From contig NC_079974.1 of the NCBI RefSeq assembly GCF_029852145.1, forward strand, positions 18,268,082-18,332,081: 64,000 bases of DNA, written 5' to 3'. Under the pieces are notes generated by a model. It did not search any database, had not been told where the DNA came from, and saw only the letters and a program-made list of their open reading frames with translations. The number at the start of each line of letters is the position of its first letter. Positions within the stretch are counted from its first letter, which is position 1. Origin of the DNA: Microplitis mediator (taxonomy: Eukaryota; Arthropoda; Insecta; Hymenoptera; Braconidae). This document shows, one piece after another, positions 51,783-62,918 of the stretch. Position numbers and translations under genes: made by a program.

Positions 51783-52297
51783 CTCGGAAAGAAAATTATG
51801 GGAAGTTTTGCTATGAATTATGGGAATAGTTCCCATAATGATATGGGAATTGTACCCATACTACTATAGGGATGGTTCCAATATATTATGGGAGCAATTC
51901 CTATACCATTATGGGAACCATTCCCATAATGGTATGGGAACTATTCCTATAATATTATGGGAATAGCTCTCATACTATTATAGGTACCATTCCTATAATT
52001 TATGGGAATGGTTCCTACAATTTATAGGAATAGTTCCTATATATTATGGGAATGATTCCCATAATATTATAGAAAGTATTCCTATAAATTATAGGGACCA
52101 TTCCTATAATTAGAAGAACCATTCCTATAACGTTATGCGTCTCATTCCCATAATTATAGGAACTATTCCTATAATAATGGGAAACATTCCTATAATTATA
52201 GAAACTGCTCCCATAATTTATGGTCGTAATTCCTATGATGGTATAGGAAAAAATTTCACAAAATTATGGGAACAGTTTCCATAATTTTCTTTCCGTG
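51783..52297. mobile_element. Foldback MITE built of ATTATGGGAATAGTTCCCATAAT palindromes
   Basis: 515 bp flanked by TA. Termini are CTCGGAAAGAAAATTATGG and, on the other strand, CACGGAAAGAAAATTATGG. The interior is more than a dozen variants of a roughly 20-25 bp palindrome pairing TATGGGAAT with ATTCCCATA. A short tandem copy of AAAGGTATAGAC follows at 52299-52328. Confidence 0.8.
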
Positions 52298-53555
52298 TAA
52301 AGGTATAGACAACGTAAAGGTATAGACAGGAAATAAAAACTAGTAACATAAAAGTATGTGGAATAACTGGCGCCAGTAATATGACGACAATTCGTAAACG
52401 TCAAAGCACACCCGAAAATTGAAACGGGCTTGCGTCGTCGATTCTCTGGTGATATTTCAATTAAACCTGCACACAACGTCACGCTATATTCATATATATA
52501 CATATATGACCATACATACATACGAAGTATCTACATATACAATAATCGACAAATATACACACGTATTTAATCGTATAACGTCGTCTGCATTTCCCGGAAT
52601 GCTATCATCAGTAGTTTAAATTTTCAATGGTATTTTCATAGTCATCAAAGCACCAGCCCACATGTATAGATATACGTAGCACTTATAAGTGCTCTAGACA
52701 AGTTTTATGACTTCGACAAACTCATAAAACAATTAAATTCTAAAGAGAAATAATAATAATAATATCATGAATGGTTTTACACTCACTCAATTCTGTCACA
52801 GCGATAATTTCACCCGTCAATTACTTTTACAATTGTAATTTATTATTCCCGAGAAAATTAAATGAAAATTTTGTTAAAACCTTAAATTGTGTGATTGTCA
52901 AAATTTTGTACATGCATATTGATATATACAAAATATCCATAAGTGCTCATACGATACATGAATATGCATATGCCTGTGACCTCTTTGTTGCCAATTATCG
53001 GTGTGTTTACGTTCAATTATGAACAAATTACAGTGCATCGATGTTGCTCGTTGTTGGGGCGAGAGATAGATGGATAGATAGATACATATACAAGTTCTGT
53101 GTACCAGAGTGATGGAATAATGAAGAGAGAGAGAGAGAGAGAGTAAAAGAGAGTAAAATAGATGATTGTATTGGAGTTGAGCTTGCAAAGTGAGTGGTGA
53201 ACTCATCGGCAATGCGCGGCATTGAAATCAATATCCGCGACACCCGGTGTCACGAGACCACTACATCCATAAACCATTTCCAACGTCTATTCTATTCTAC
53301 TCTACTCTATGCTGTTTTATATATATATATTTATTATATGTATATTTATCACTGGTGGTTGACTGAAGCTATTACAATAATTATTACTATTAGTCATTGT
53401 TGATTATTGACCGTAAAAGTGAGTAATTCAGTGCTCTGCGATTTCAATTATTCATTCCCTTTTTATATTTTTATTTTATTTTCGCTCATGTATTTTTTTG
53501 TTTTGTAAATTGATTATAGAGGATGGATTTTAGTACTAGATTTATAAGTTACCTG

Positions 53556-53987
53556 CACAGAAAAAAAAGTTATCTTGAGTCAAGAAAATATTTTGGAAGA
53601 CAAACGTTTTCGGGAACTAAGTCAAGATTTTTTTGAGCCAAAAGACTCTGTCTTGGTTAAAAAAAATTCGTCTTGGTCGGAGAAGATTTCTACTTGATCT
53701 GAGAAAATTTAGGTTTCCAAAAAAATTTCTTGAATCAAGAATATTTATGATCTTGAAGTTAGCAGACAATTGGCAATTTTCGGATTTTTGTTTCAACAAA
53801 TTAATTATGGAAAAAAAATAAAATAAAAATATGCACATGTAGAAAATTTAAAAAACTTCATGTGCAATTTTTTCAAATTTTTTTTTTTATAATTTACCGT
53901 CTACAATAAAATCCAAAAATTACTAGACTTCGGCTAACTTCAGTATCATGAATATTTACCTTCAGTCGAAAATTTTTTTTTTCTGTG
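53556..53987. mobile_element. MITE with CACAGAAAAAAAA ends, TG duplication
   Basis: 432 bp flanked by TG at 53554-53555 and 53988-53989. Left end CACAGAAAAAAAAG, right end TTTTTTTTTCTGTG. The interior is rich in TCTTGA/TCAAGA and TTGGTC pieces that pair within the element. No coding capacity. Confidence 0.7.
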
Positions 53988-54130
53988 TGTGACTAATTAA
54001 TTTTTTGTTAATTAAATGTATCGACAAAAAAAAATTCTCTACTCTCTAACGACGTTAATTACCCAGATAATGTATAGGTCAGAAAGTTGTTTGATAAGTT
54101 ATAAATTAAAATAAAAAATATATATCTCAC

Positions 54131-54385
54131 CTCTGGATAATCGCCGTCCTTGGTTTGAAAATCGAATACATAGAAATATGTTTTCGGCATTGGTTCTTTT
54201 TCGCTGTCAGGAATTGGCGTAATGTGAGGATTATTTGGTTGGCGTGTGTGACGAAGTGTAAAAAGATCACCAGTTTGTACAAGTGGTGCTACGAATTGTG
54301 CGTCACTCAATGCACGTACGCATCCGTCTCTCGTGTTTGATGGATGCTGCATTGTTCGTTCCCACTCAGTATACTCGTTCACTAT
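54131..54385 (-). CDS. Nlg: Neuroligin coding exon D (late esterase-like domain)
   Basis: Exactly 85 codons, phase 0 at both ends. It starts IVNEYTEWER and contains DGCVRALSDAQFVAPLVQTG, the counterpart of the vertebrate neuroligin 'ALFTDHQWVAPAVATAD' region. It ends with a proline-rich loop, then TYFYVFDFQTKDGDYPE, the conserved 'TYFYAFxH' strand before the catalytic-His loop. Acceptor TTTGCTTAG, donor GAG|GTGAGA. The next exon is more than 23 kb away, so this junction depends on efficient splicing across a very long repeat-filled intron. No breaks are seen. Confidence 0.94.
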
Positions 54386-56402
54386 CTAAGCAAACAAAAG
54401 CACAAAATGTTCTTTTAAACAAAAAATAAATACAACACTCTGAATAAAACGAATGAGTTTCGTAGTTAGTTCCCTCTTGTATTTTATATTCAATTTTTTT
54501 TTCTTCACTTTTATTTCTAATTCACATTCGTTTTTTTTTTGTTTTTTCCATCGCTTTAACAAATATTTTACTAAAGACGGTTTGTAGTAGTAGTAGTAGT
54601 AGTTTGGTTGTTAGTATTTTATAATGAACCACTTTATTGAGTAATACGCAGTAAAGTAGCTTATAACCTTCATATATATACACATATACTGTAGACACGT
54701 TGAAAGTTTTCAAAAGCCAATACAAAGTTTGATAAGCTTTGAACGTTGAGTTTGTGCGCAGTTAATTTGACAGAAAGTTCATTTTAACGAATTAAAGTGA
54801 TCTAAAAAAAACTCAATGCATAAAACTTTATCCCCCGTTTTCAAATAAAAAAAAAACAGCTCACTGTAAATTATTTCGTAACATTCGTATAAATTGCTAC
54901 CATAAATAGCAATTCATTAATGGATAAGCTTTAAAAATGTAACCATGTATTTTCTTATCATGAAAATGTAAAATGATCAGATTACAACCGATGCATATGC
55001 GATTATCTGACACTCTGATGTCAGATATTGTCGTAATTTTTATTTTTTTTCAGTAATATTTATATATTTATATATTTTTTATCCCTCATATTCATTTGGT
55101 TTATTCGGCTATTGGTGTTGGTGTTAGTGTTGGTATTTTTGTTTATTTATAGTTTTTATTTATATTTAAAAATTTTATTTGTTTTGTTTATCCGATCCAT
55201 TTATTTTATCCATATCCAAATACACCGTTTAACGGATGTTCAGAGATAACAGTTATATGCAGATAGATATATTTGTTATATCTACAGTTCTACTGTGAGT
55301 ATCAGACTACCTAAATGTTTGTGATATGTGATCGAGGGCATTCGTTTGTCGATACATAACTTTTTTTGTGTCAAACAGTATTTGATTTACTAGTGTGCAC
55401 ATTTCTGGGATGAGTTACTTTTATATTTGCGTGAAATTTATATTTTATTTTTACTTTAAACAACTATCGATTGACCACATTTATTTTTTCTTCTTTGTTT
55501 ACCCGAGTCAAAAAACAAATTCGGATTTAAGTCTCAAAGTTCTCAATAAGGTTTTCGAGGATCATTTTAGAATTTTAAGATTGACAACAGTATAGAAAGT
55601 TATCCTGGTTCAGTCCTCAAAGTAGTAGCTACGACCAATTTTACCACTTCAAGGACTAAAATGGAATAACATAATCTGGATTAGAGCCTCAAAATACTAA
55701 AATCATACAGGAATAATTTTATCCGCATTTGAACCTCCAAAGTCTCATTCGATGTATTCTCTCCCCTCCCTTTTCTATCTAAAATTTTTCAAAGTCCGAA
55801 GTATTATAACTTTTCATTCGTTGAGGATTTTGAGGCCTTAGTTACAATTTAAAATCGACCTCATAGTTCTCATTGAGGATTTTGAGTACTGAAGTAGAGT
55901 TACTTTCTGCACGGAGAGAAAAAAATAGTTCTGATTCCTATATGAGCATGGTAACAATTACTATCTTACATAGGAACGAAGATTTTTGTAAAAATCTTGT
56001 GTGAATATGCTGTAAAAAATCTTTAGAATTGTGGCAAAAATACAAGTGATAGCTCATTCGATGCGAAATGAAATTTCGAGCAAGATGTGTTTTTTATTTT
56101 TTTTAATAAGTTTTTTGCTGTCATATTGGCGTGTTGAGGTTAGAGTAAGATTGCAGCTGCGCGGAATCTGATTTTTAACATCAAATAAAAATTAATGTTT
56201 ATGGAGCTAGAATTCCGGGAGTCGAGACTTTTTGTTAAAAATTTCCTCCTCCTTAAAGATCTTTTTTTAGATTTTCGATATCGCTTATAGTTATTGAGTA
56301 ATTAACAAAAATCTAAGATTCTTTATTTTGTTTATGTTTTTTGTGAATGAAAAATTTAAAAAACAAATTTTAAATTTGACTCGGATGTCGTCATTTACTT
56401 AC
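54386..56402 (-). other. Neuroligin intron C-D, 2.0 kb
   Basis: Contains the repeat copy at 55502-55909 and, touching it, a second element beginning CACGGAGAG at 55910 whose other end I could not find. A short (TAG)n run lies at about 54586-54602. The remainder is AT-rich with no coding signal. Confidence 0.75.
55502..55909. mobile_element. Un-nested copy of the CCCGAGTCAAAAAA element, truncated
   Basis: Starts CCCGAGTCAAAAAACAAATT and, in reverse complement, follows the body of the 60530-61598 element without the nested insertion. It is cut short at 55909, where CACGGAGAGAAAAAAA of another element begins, so one terminus is missing. Confidence 0.75.
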
Positions 56403-56610
56403 TGTATAAAATATTTCCGTGAGGTGATACGTGTAGGCATTTCTTACGTAAGTGCGTATTATTCTGTCCCGTCTTTCGCCCTCAAAACCGGCTTGCACGT
56501 CTTTTTCAGCGAATCTCCACAATGCCTCGCTTGTTGTTACGCCGAACAATAGATCATACTTGTTGTTACTGGTGATTGGCGTTCCAGGATCATTTCTCTT
56601 TGGAAGTTGT
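56403..56610 (-). CDS. Nlg: Neuroligin coding exon C (Glu-loop region)
   Basis: The exon begins with one base completing a Gly codon, then reads QLPKRNDPGTPITSNNKYDL. The block LLFGVTTSEALWRFAE corresponds to the neuroligin/cholinesterase segment 'DLMLGVNxxEGxxF' that carries the acidic member of the esterase triad, and the Glu is retained here (SEA). It then runs through GFEGERRDRIIRTYVRNAYTYHLTEIFYT, a helical stretch ahead of the next exon. Acceptor AATTCACAG, donor ACA|GTAAGT, phase 0, in register with exon D. The intron to exon B is only 334 bp, by far the shortest one here. The exon is 208 bp and intact. Confidence 0.93.
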
Positions 56611-56944
56611 CTGTGAATTAAATAAATTTAGCTTAGGAGTGAGTAAGTAACGAAGTAAGTAAGTAAGAAAGAAAGTAAATAACTAAGTAACTAAAGTTTC
56701 TCGCGTGAAACTTCTGTATTAAATTAATCACGTACATTAAAAAAATTTAAAAAATAGTTTATTAATTATTTTACATTAATGGATTACTTGTTATGACAAT
56801 CTATCATTTATGGTAATTCAAAACTAATTCATAAATTATGTCAAAAGTTTTATTTACTTACTTACTTTCGATCTTAATTTTATTGAAATAAAATAGGCTA
56901 GAGTAAGTGAAAAAATAAATTTATAAAAATTTATTTTTACTGAC
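56611..56944 (-). other. Neuroligin intron B-C, 334 bp
   Basis: The only compact intron of the set. It contains a degenerate AAGT/AAGTA tetranucleotide run at about 56640-56696. Otherwise plain AT-rich sequence. Confidence 0.8.
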
Positions 56945-57254
56945 CCGGATCCTTGGAACTCTGGACCGAGATAGGAAAGAAGATCCTTGTGAAAATCTGG
57001 TTTTATGACGACCCCGTCGACACTGGGTCCGAATGCACTGAGAAAAGTCGGCGCTTGTATGTCCGCTGACATGAGATCCTTGAGTTGAGCTTCACGTAGA
57101 CAATCCACGATCAGCTCGTGCTCCTTCAGAAGATCTGATGGTACAGAACAGTTTACTGCTTTAGCTAGTTTTACGGCGTACGTTACCGGATCTTCTACAA
57201 CTGCCCAGGACGACAAGGCGCTGCCTGACAGTAAAATGGCTCTCTTAAAAAGAC
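56945..57254 (-). CDS. Nlg: Neuroligin coding exon B (esterase-like domain, middle)
   Basis: The second neuroligin exon in the window. After a 2-base start that completes the Gly split with exon A, it reads LFKRAILLSGSALSSWAVV, the block that follows the elbow helix in all cholinesterase-fold proteins (compare 'LFxRAIxQSGSA'). It continues through AVNCSVPS (a sequon, N-C-S), a helix region ending VDCLREAQLKDLM, and FGPSVDGVVIKPDF, equivalent to the 'FGPVVDGxxIPxxP' segment of the family. The acceptor is TTTCCAG and the donor is GG|GTCAGT (a non-GTAAGT but acceptable donor), leaving phase 2 that joins exactly to exon C through a second split Gly. No frameshift or stop is present. Identity as neuroligin rests on continuity with exons A, C and D; the exon alone would be called a carboxylesterase-family fragment. 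Confidence 0.94.
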
Positions 57255-60200
57255 CTGGAAATAAAAAGTATAAAATATATTTAAAAATTTATCTAGATCA
57301 AAACATGACATATTTGTGGGCATTAAATTCTTTAAGTATAAAATATAAAATTTGAATAAATATTTATTTGAAAATATTTAAATAAAATATTGCCTCACAT
57401 AATATTTAACGTTATCTTCATAAATTTGAATATTATAATTCAACTTAAATTTGTTCGCGGACTAAATTTATTTTTAAACTTAAATAGATGATTCCTTTAA
57501 AACTAGTGGGTTAGTAAACGTTAAGTTTAAATTTATTCCCACTATTAAAAATCACTTTTGTCGTTAAGCATAACCCAGGTGGGTTACTCGTTTCCTCATC
57601 TATCTTTTCTCGAAAAAATGATAAAAGGATTGAGAGACGGAAAATAAATATACACGAAAATTATCCGTATTTTTAAGACCCTATGATTTTTTTCGTTTGT
57701 ATTCCTGACGACATGTCACCGAAACAACGTTATTGAGAGATAATGTCATTCGATAAACTTTTTTAAAAAACTTGAGCACAGCCTCTCGAGATCTTATTGC
57801 TACTGCCGCCGTCGCTACTAGTACTTTCAGTTCATCTTATACTTATTCTTGTTGAATTGACGATGCGCTTTCAAGTGACTTATTTAGTCCACGTACTTGA
57901 CAAATTCAAAGTACCACGAGAATTTATATAAACCAGCAAGTGCATTAAAATTCTTTCATAATATTTTCCATCTTCTATTTTTTATTTTTTTCCTTTTTTT
58001 ATTTATCGAACTCATAAAGTTTTGATAGAAATTAAGACTTTATATATATAGATATATAAATATTCATTCATTCATTCAATGGAATTTGTTTTATTTAATA
58101 ATAAAGGAGATCGTTAAATTTTTTTGAATTTAATGGGCAAAAAAATTTGAATATATTCTTTTTTAATTTGCTGTAATGGTAAGCACGCTGTAAGGACTAG
58201 TATTTATATATAAGAATGAGACTAAGCTAGAGAAGATATTTGATTGAAAGATATTTAATGCACTGATGCCTTCATCCGTTGGCAGAACAGGTAGAGTGTG
58301 ATGTGTTTTGATCGCATAAAGTTTGAAATTTTCTCGGCGGGAAATCCGTATGAAATTCTCTCAACAATCTCCGAGACGCAAACCCACACCATCAACCGGA
58401 ATTCATCCTAATTAGAGGCTGCTGAAGTAACCACAAGACAACTTCCTTCTATGTAGTCTGAAATCCTTTGGGTTTACAAGAGTGGCCAGAATGTTACCAA
58501 AACCATGCTCCGATGAATTTTACTGTTCTCCCACCGGATTTTCTCTGCTAGTTTAAGACATATATATGTATAACTCTCCAAGATCTTCAAGATAGATAGA
58601 GATATATATCCTCATTGTACGGCGTACATAATTAGTGTGCTCGTTTCGTAATAAGAGTATAAAATATAAAATAGCATAATCTAAGGATGTTTATTCTTTC
58701 ATTAATTTTTTATCTCGTTTATTTTATTTCTTGGTTTTTATTATGTATAAATAATGAAAGAGCTACTTCAGAAATACTCAGTGTGCAGACTATGGTGAAT
58801 TTTTTATCTTGAGTTAACATACAGAGTAATTTTTAAAAATAATTAACAAATTTAAAAAATGAGAAAATCTTATAACTTTCAAGAGGAGTAAAGTCGGGAA
58901 AATGGGGTAGCCGAAGAAAAGATGGAATTTTTTATCCTGAATACGTCAAATTTTTTTCTCAAATTAAAATAAAGTTTCAATTGACAAAAAGTTTTTTTTC
59001 ATATTCGAGCAAAATGGAGTCCGTCAAAAATATGAAAAAAAATTTTTATTTTTGTTTCCACTCATATTCAGAGTGTGGTGATTCAAGGGAAAGTTTAAGC
59101 AACAACTATACGTTACAATAGAATTTTTGATTGTTCAAATTCAAAGTAAAATTTATCACATTTGATTTGAATTAAAAAAAATATATGTCAAAATTTATGT
59201 AGTTAATTTGGAAGGGAGTAAAAAAAATAATTCTGAATGAATTGAATAAGTTTTACGGTTAATATTACGATAGAAGAGTAGTATAAAGTATTTTACATCC
59301 GGGATGGTACTGGAAGAGGATCAAAATATCTATATATTATAGCAGTATAGAATCAAAGTGAAGCTAGTAGCAGCAATGTGGATGAAGATCGCTCCCAACC
59401 GATTTTGGCTGGTGTCCAAACTCGCTCGTGTCCAAAGCTCACTCGGTTTGCTGATAAGGCAGAGCACAGCTCGTACCAAATCGCTGAGCGTATGCGTGAT
59501 CACGTCACCGTTATACAGGGAAATATTTTTTATTGAGAGGAGACCGACCCTGTTTTTTCCATTTAAATGCACACGGTGTTATCAAATATTTGGGGGTATT
59601 AAATAACTATTTGTCCTCCCGCGAGATGTGACACGTTAATAATCTTTCCCATCACAAAAAACGAATTTATATGTAAAAAAAAAAGTATGATATAAAAATA
59701 TAGAGACAAATAATTGTTGAAATATGAGTAGAAAAAAAATTGCGTGAGTTAATTTTAAAAAATCGTGATGTCGTAATCCAGCAGCAGAGCTGGCAACTGT
59801 CCAGGACACGCGTCTCCATATTGGGCATCAAGAAAAGTATTTTCCAATAGCGTGTCGGTGGATGTTGGAGGAGCGAGATCAAGTTCGAACTAAGGGGCAC
59901 GTTCACTTGATTTACGTTAGCGCATGTCGATATTTTTTCAACCAGTTATTTTCTTTTATTTGCAATACATTTAACTTTTTATTGATCATAAATATTAATC
60001 TATATAGTCTAGACATTTTATTAATTATTTATTTCATTTCCCCTTATGATTAATTAATAAAAAGGTTAACGTTGAATTTATTCAGAAAAAAAAAATTATA
60101 AAAGAAATTAAATTCTCTATCAATAAATTGCTAGAATTTTTCATCCCTATTTGGTTTTGTCGATAATTTAAAATTTAACAGAGAATTTTATTGAAACTAA

Positions 60201-60843
60201 TATTTGCGATAAAATATTTTACCCATAAATATTATAAAATTTTAATTAATAGTTTAATTCAATTTTGGACTGCACTTATGAATTAAACTTTGTAAGTAAA
60301 CTAATTTTTAAATAATTAAGTAACACGAATTGTCATCCCAACACTTTTACTTGTTACTTTTAAACTGCAGTCCCAAAGGACTGGTTAAAATCTTTTGTTA
60401 TCCCACCCGAGTCTCGCTTGATAGGTCGTTATTACCCGCATCATAGTTTTATATTAAATAATTTAAATTTGCTTGAACTGATTGCAAGTAAAAATAATTA
60501 ACATTAATTTTTTGAAATAAATTAAGAAACCTGAGTCAAAAAACCAATTCTAGTTTAATCCTTAAAGGCATCAATTCCTTGAATGTTTTATTTGCTGGCC
60601 AAAAAGTAACTCTATTTTAGTACTAAAAATCCTCAATGAGAACTATGAGGTCTAAATGCGAATAATTTATCGATTTTAAATTGTAACTAAGGCCTCAAAA
60701 TCCTCAACGAATAAAAAGTTATACTTTGGACTTTAAAAAATTTTAAATAGAAAAGGGAGGGGAGATAATACGTCGAATGAGATCTTTGAGGTTCGAATGT
60801 GGATAAAATTATTCCTGTATGTTTTGAGTATTTTGAGGCTCTA

Positions 60844-61416
60844 GTAGGAGAAAAGTGTTGGCTTGCACCAAGAGAAAAAAGTGTATATTTCCAAGTAAAA
60901 TTTCTTGATTTAAGTATTATTTTACTCAAATAGTGCCAAGTAAATATTTTTTTAATTTTAGTAAAAATGCATTGTCTGTAGAAATTTATGAGTAGATTCA
61001 AACAATTGTTATAAAGATAAGAAATATTATACTTCGATGTAGTAAATTTTTTCTTGTTTTCAGTATTATGAGTTAAGTAAACATGGTTACTTGAATTTAA
61101 TTTTTTTTCCTCTCAGTGTGAGACCTAGCAATTTTTATTATGCTGTCGACCAAACTTAAAACAGAAAGTGAAGCATCAAAAAATTTATTATGCTCTTATA
61201 AAAAATCATTATGCCGCATCACAATTATTATAATGTATGAAAGTAATTATTATTAAAGCTTATCGATAAGTTTCTAGCACGTAGTAAGTGTTGTGATACA
61301 GCATAATAATTTTTCGTATGAGCACAATAATTTTTTGGATGCTTCCCTTCTTGTTTTAAGTTTGGTCGACAGCATAATAAAAATTGCTAGGTTTCGAGCC
61401 AACATTTTTCTCCGTG
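60844..61416. mobile_element. Nested foldback element with CACGGAGAAAAA ends, TA duplication
   Basis: Inserted into the element at 60530-61598. The empty site is preserved in the relative at 55502-55909 (GGCTCTA followed directly by ATCCAG, reverse strand). Flanked by TA at 60842-60843 and 61417-61418. The right terminus read inward is CACGGAGAAAAATGTTGGCT and the left is GTAGGAGAAAAGTGTTGGCT. The arms continue as CCTAGCAATTTTTATTATG and GTCGACCAAACTT, making a long hairpin. The element is interrupted by a third insertion at 60866-61118. Confidence 0.8.
60866..61118. mobile_element. Third-level nested MITE, TG duplication
   Basis: Begins CACCAAGAGAAAAAAG and ends TTTTCCTCTCAGTG, flanked by TG at 60864-60865 and 61119-61120. 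Removing it restores GGCTTGAGACCTAGC, which matches the opposite arm (GGCTCGAAACCTAGC) of the host element. 253 bp and AT-rich, with shorter internal inverted pieces around AAGTAAA/TTTACTT. Confidence 0.7.
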
Positions 61417-62918
61417 TAATCCAGATTATGTTATTCCATTTTAGTTCTCGAAGAGGTAAAATTGGTCGTAACTACTACTTTGAGGACTAAACTAGGATAA
61501 CTTTCTATACTGTTGTCAATCTTTAAATTCTAAATTGATCCTCAAAAACCTCTTTGAGAACCTTGCGACTTAAATCCGAATTTGTTTTTTGACTCGGGAT
61601 CGCCCAGCTTTGAAATTTAGCTCATTAGTTTATTTGTCTAATATTCGTAATGAATAATAAAATTAATTAGTTTAACTGTAGATTTACTCAGCATGAGTTT
61701 GATAATTTATTCTTGCATACATAATCGGCAAATGCAAAGAGGGCGTAAAGTGGTCATAGCAAGTGTGTTCACACAACTATTATTGTATATCAAACCTAGT
61801 AACAGCAGCGATATTTCACGCACATAATATCGCAAATGTCGTCGTAGTCAGGATATCCATATCCAAGTTATAGGTAACAGAATCGCGAAGCGGTTGGTCC
61901 CATGTGACCGTTAACCCACTATGGAATTATATGAGCAAGGTGAATACGTTGCAGTCGATATGCCTCATACATTGTATGTAGGAAGATATATACATGTATA
62001 TATGTGTGCATATATATATCTATAGTCTGTATGTAGAAATAGGTATAGTATAGTATAGTGTAACCTGAGGCAATGGGGATAAAGATATAAAGAGAGACAT
62101 CCAATATCTACGGCAATGTGTTACCGGAGTCTACTTTGCCCTGGATAAAACCCAACCGACCTACCAGCAGACATACGTCGTAGACTGCTTATATATATAT
62201 AAAATAGGGGAAAGAGTAGTATAATAGTATAAATATAGTATTGCACAGTAGTCTAGTTGAATGTTGGGTGGATTTTCGAGTCACAGTCTGCGATGTGTCA
62301 CACATGTTTTCCATAGAATATTACAAGTTTCTGTCAATCTTTCTCTGTTGGATTGAGAAGTATGTCAAAGTCACCTTAAATTTCATGAAAGCTCATAGTC
62401 GGTGTACTGAAAGATGAACGAGAATTAATCTAACGTATAATCTGATGTCTTCTGTATACGAGAGCTCGAATTCTGGTGTAAATGATATTCCCTTGCCAAA
62501 AGAGAAGTATACTCGGAATGAGGGCAATAGTGTAATTGTGAAGAGAGTCTACAAAGAGAAGGAAGATGTATATAACAGGAGATATACATTTACTGATGAT
62601 GGTTACTGTCGTCTGTGTTAATTTGAGAACTCGAGCGAGAATCAGGCCACTTGGGACACCGGCATTTATGTGGGGAGTAATTTTATTGTCTTTCATTCGT
62701 CAAGTTATTTCGTTTTGTTTTATTCATTTATTTGATACAAAATAAATGACAAGAGTAAAAATTATCGAAATATTTTTTTTCTGTACCAAGTAAATAAGAA
62801 AAAGTTTCTATCTTAGAAGGTAAATAAAAAAGTATTTGAACTGGGAGCCTTTTAATGTGGATGTGTATATAAAATGACATAACGTAAGGATAAAATAAAT
62901 AAATATAGCGTGACTTAC

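Larger units (their letters stand above)
31005..54130 (-). other. Neuroligin intron D-E, 23.1 kb, repeat-rich
   Basis: This single intron spans more than a third of the window. Apart from the repeats listed separately I see no ORF resembling a known gene; one candidate plus-strand terminal exon sits at 45961-46058. Sub-stretches of higher GC without recognised content: 31240-31560, 34060-34400, 35150-35760, 40740-41420, 46930-47240, 48270-48660 and 49620-49900. They could be conserved non-coding DNA or decayed inserts. A minus-strand site inside the foldback element at 42235-43009 resembles a recursive splice point close to the intron's midpoint. Confidence 0.75.
60530..61598. mobile_element. 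Foldback element with CCYGAGTCAAAAAA ends, carrying two nested insertions
   Basis: The left end reads CCTGAGTCAAAAAACCAATT and the right end, on the other strand, CCCGAGTCAAAAAACAAATT. The body without its insertions matches, in reverse complement, the copy at 55502-55909 (shared blocks such as AAAAGGGAGGGGAGA and CTCAAAATCCTCAA). A second element is inserted at 60844-61416 and a third inside that. No ORF resembles a transposase. The same terminal motif occurs on the unrelated-bodied element at 42235-43009. Confidence 0.8.
57255..62918 (-). other. Neuroligin intron A-B, 5.7 kb
   Basis: Donor GTAAGT at its right end and acceptor TTTCCAG at 57255-57260. It holds the nested foldback transposon stack at 60530-61598, annotated separately. 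The stretch 59340-59640 is less AT-rich with short ORFs on both strands, but nothing in them resembles a known protein. 61740-62700 has AT-rich text with short tandem runs (for example 62040-62060, TAG/TAT). 57505-57610 and 58260-58560 are moderately GC-rich with no coding signature. No nested gene was recognised. Confidence 0.7.

Noticed and set aside
59358..59606. 82-codon plus-strand and 80-codon minus-strand ORFs in a GC-richer block
   Set aside because: They overlap in opposite frames, neither has a known motif, and no splice sites fit a neuroligin or nested-gene exon.
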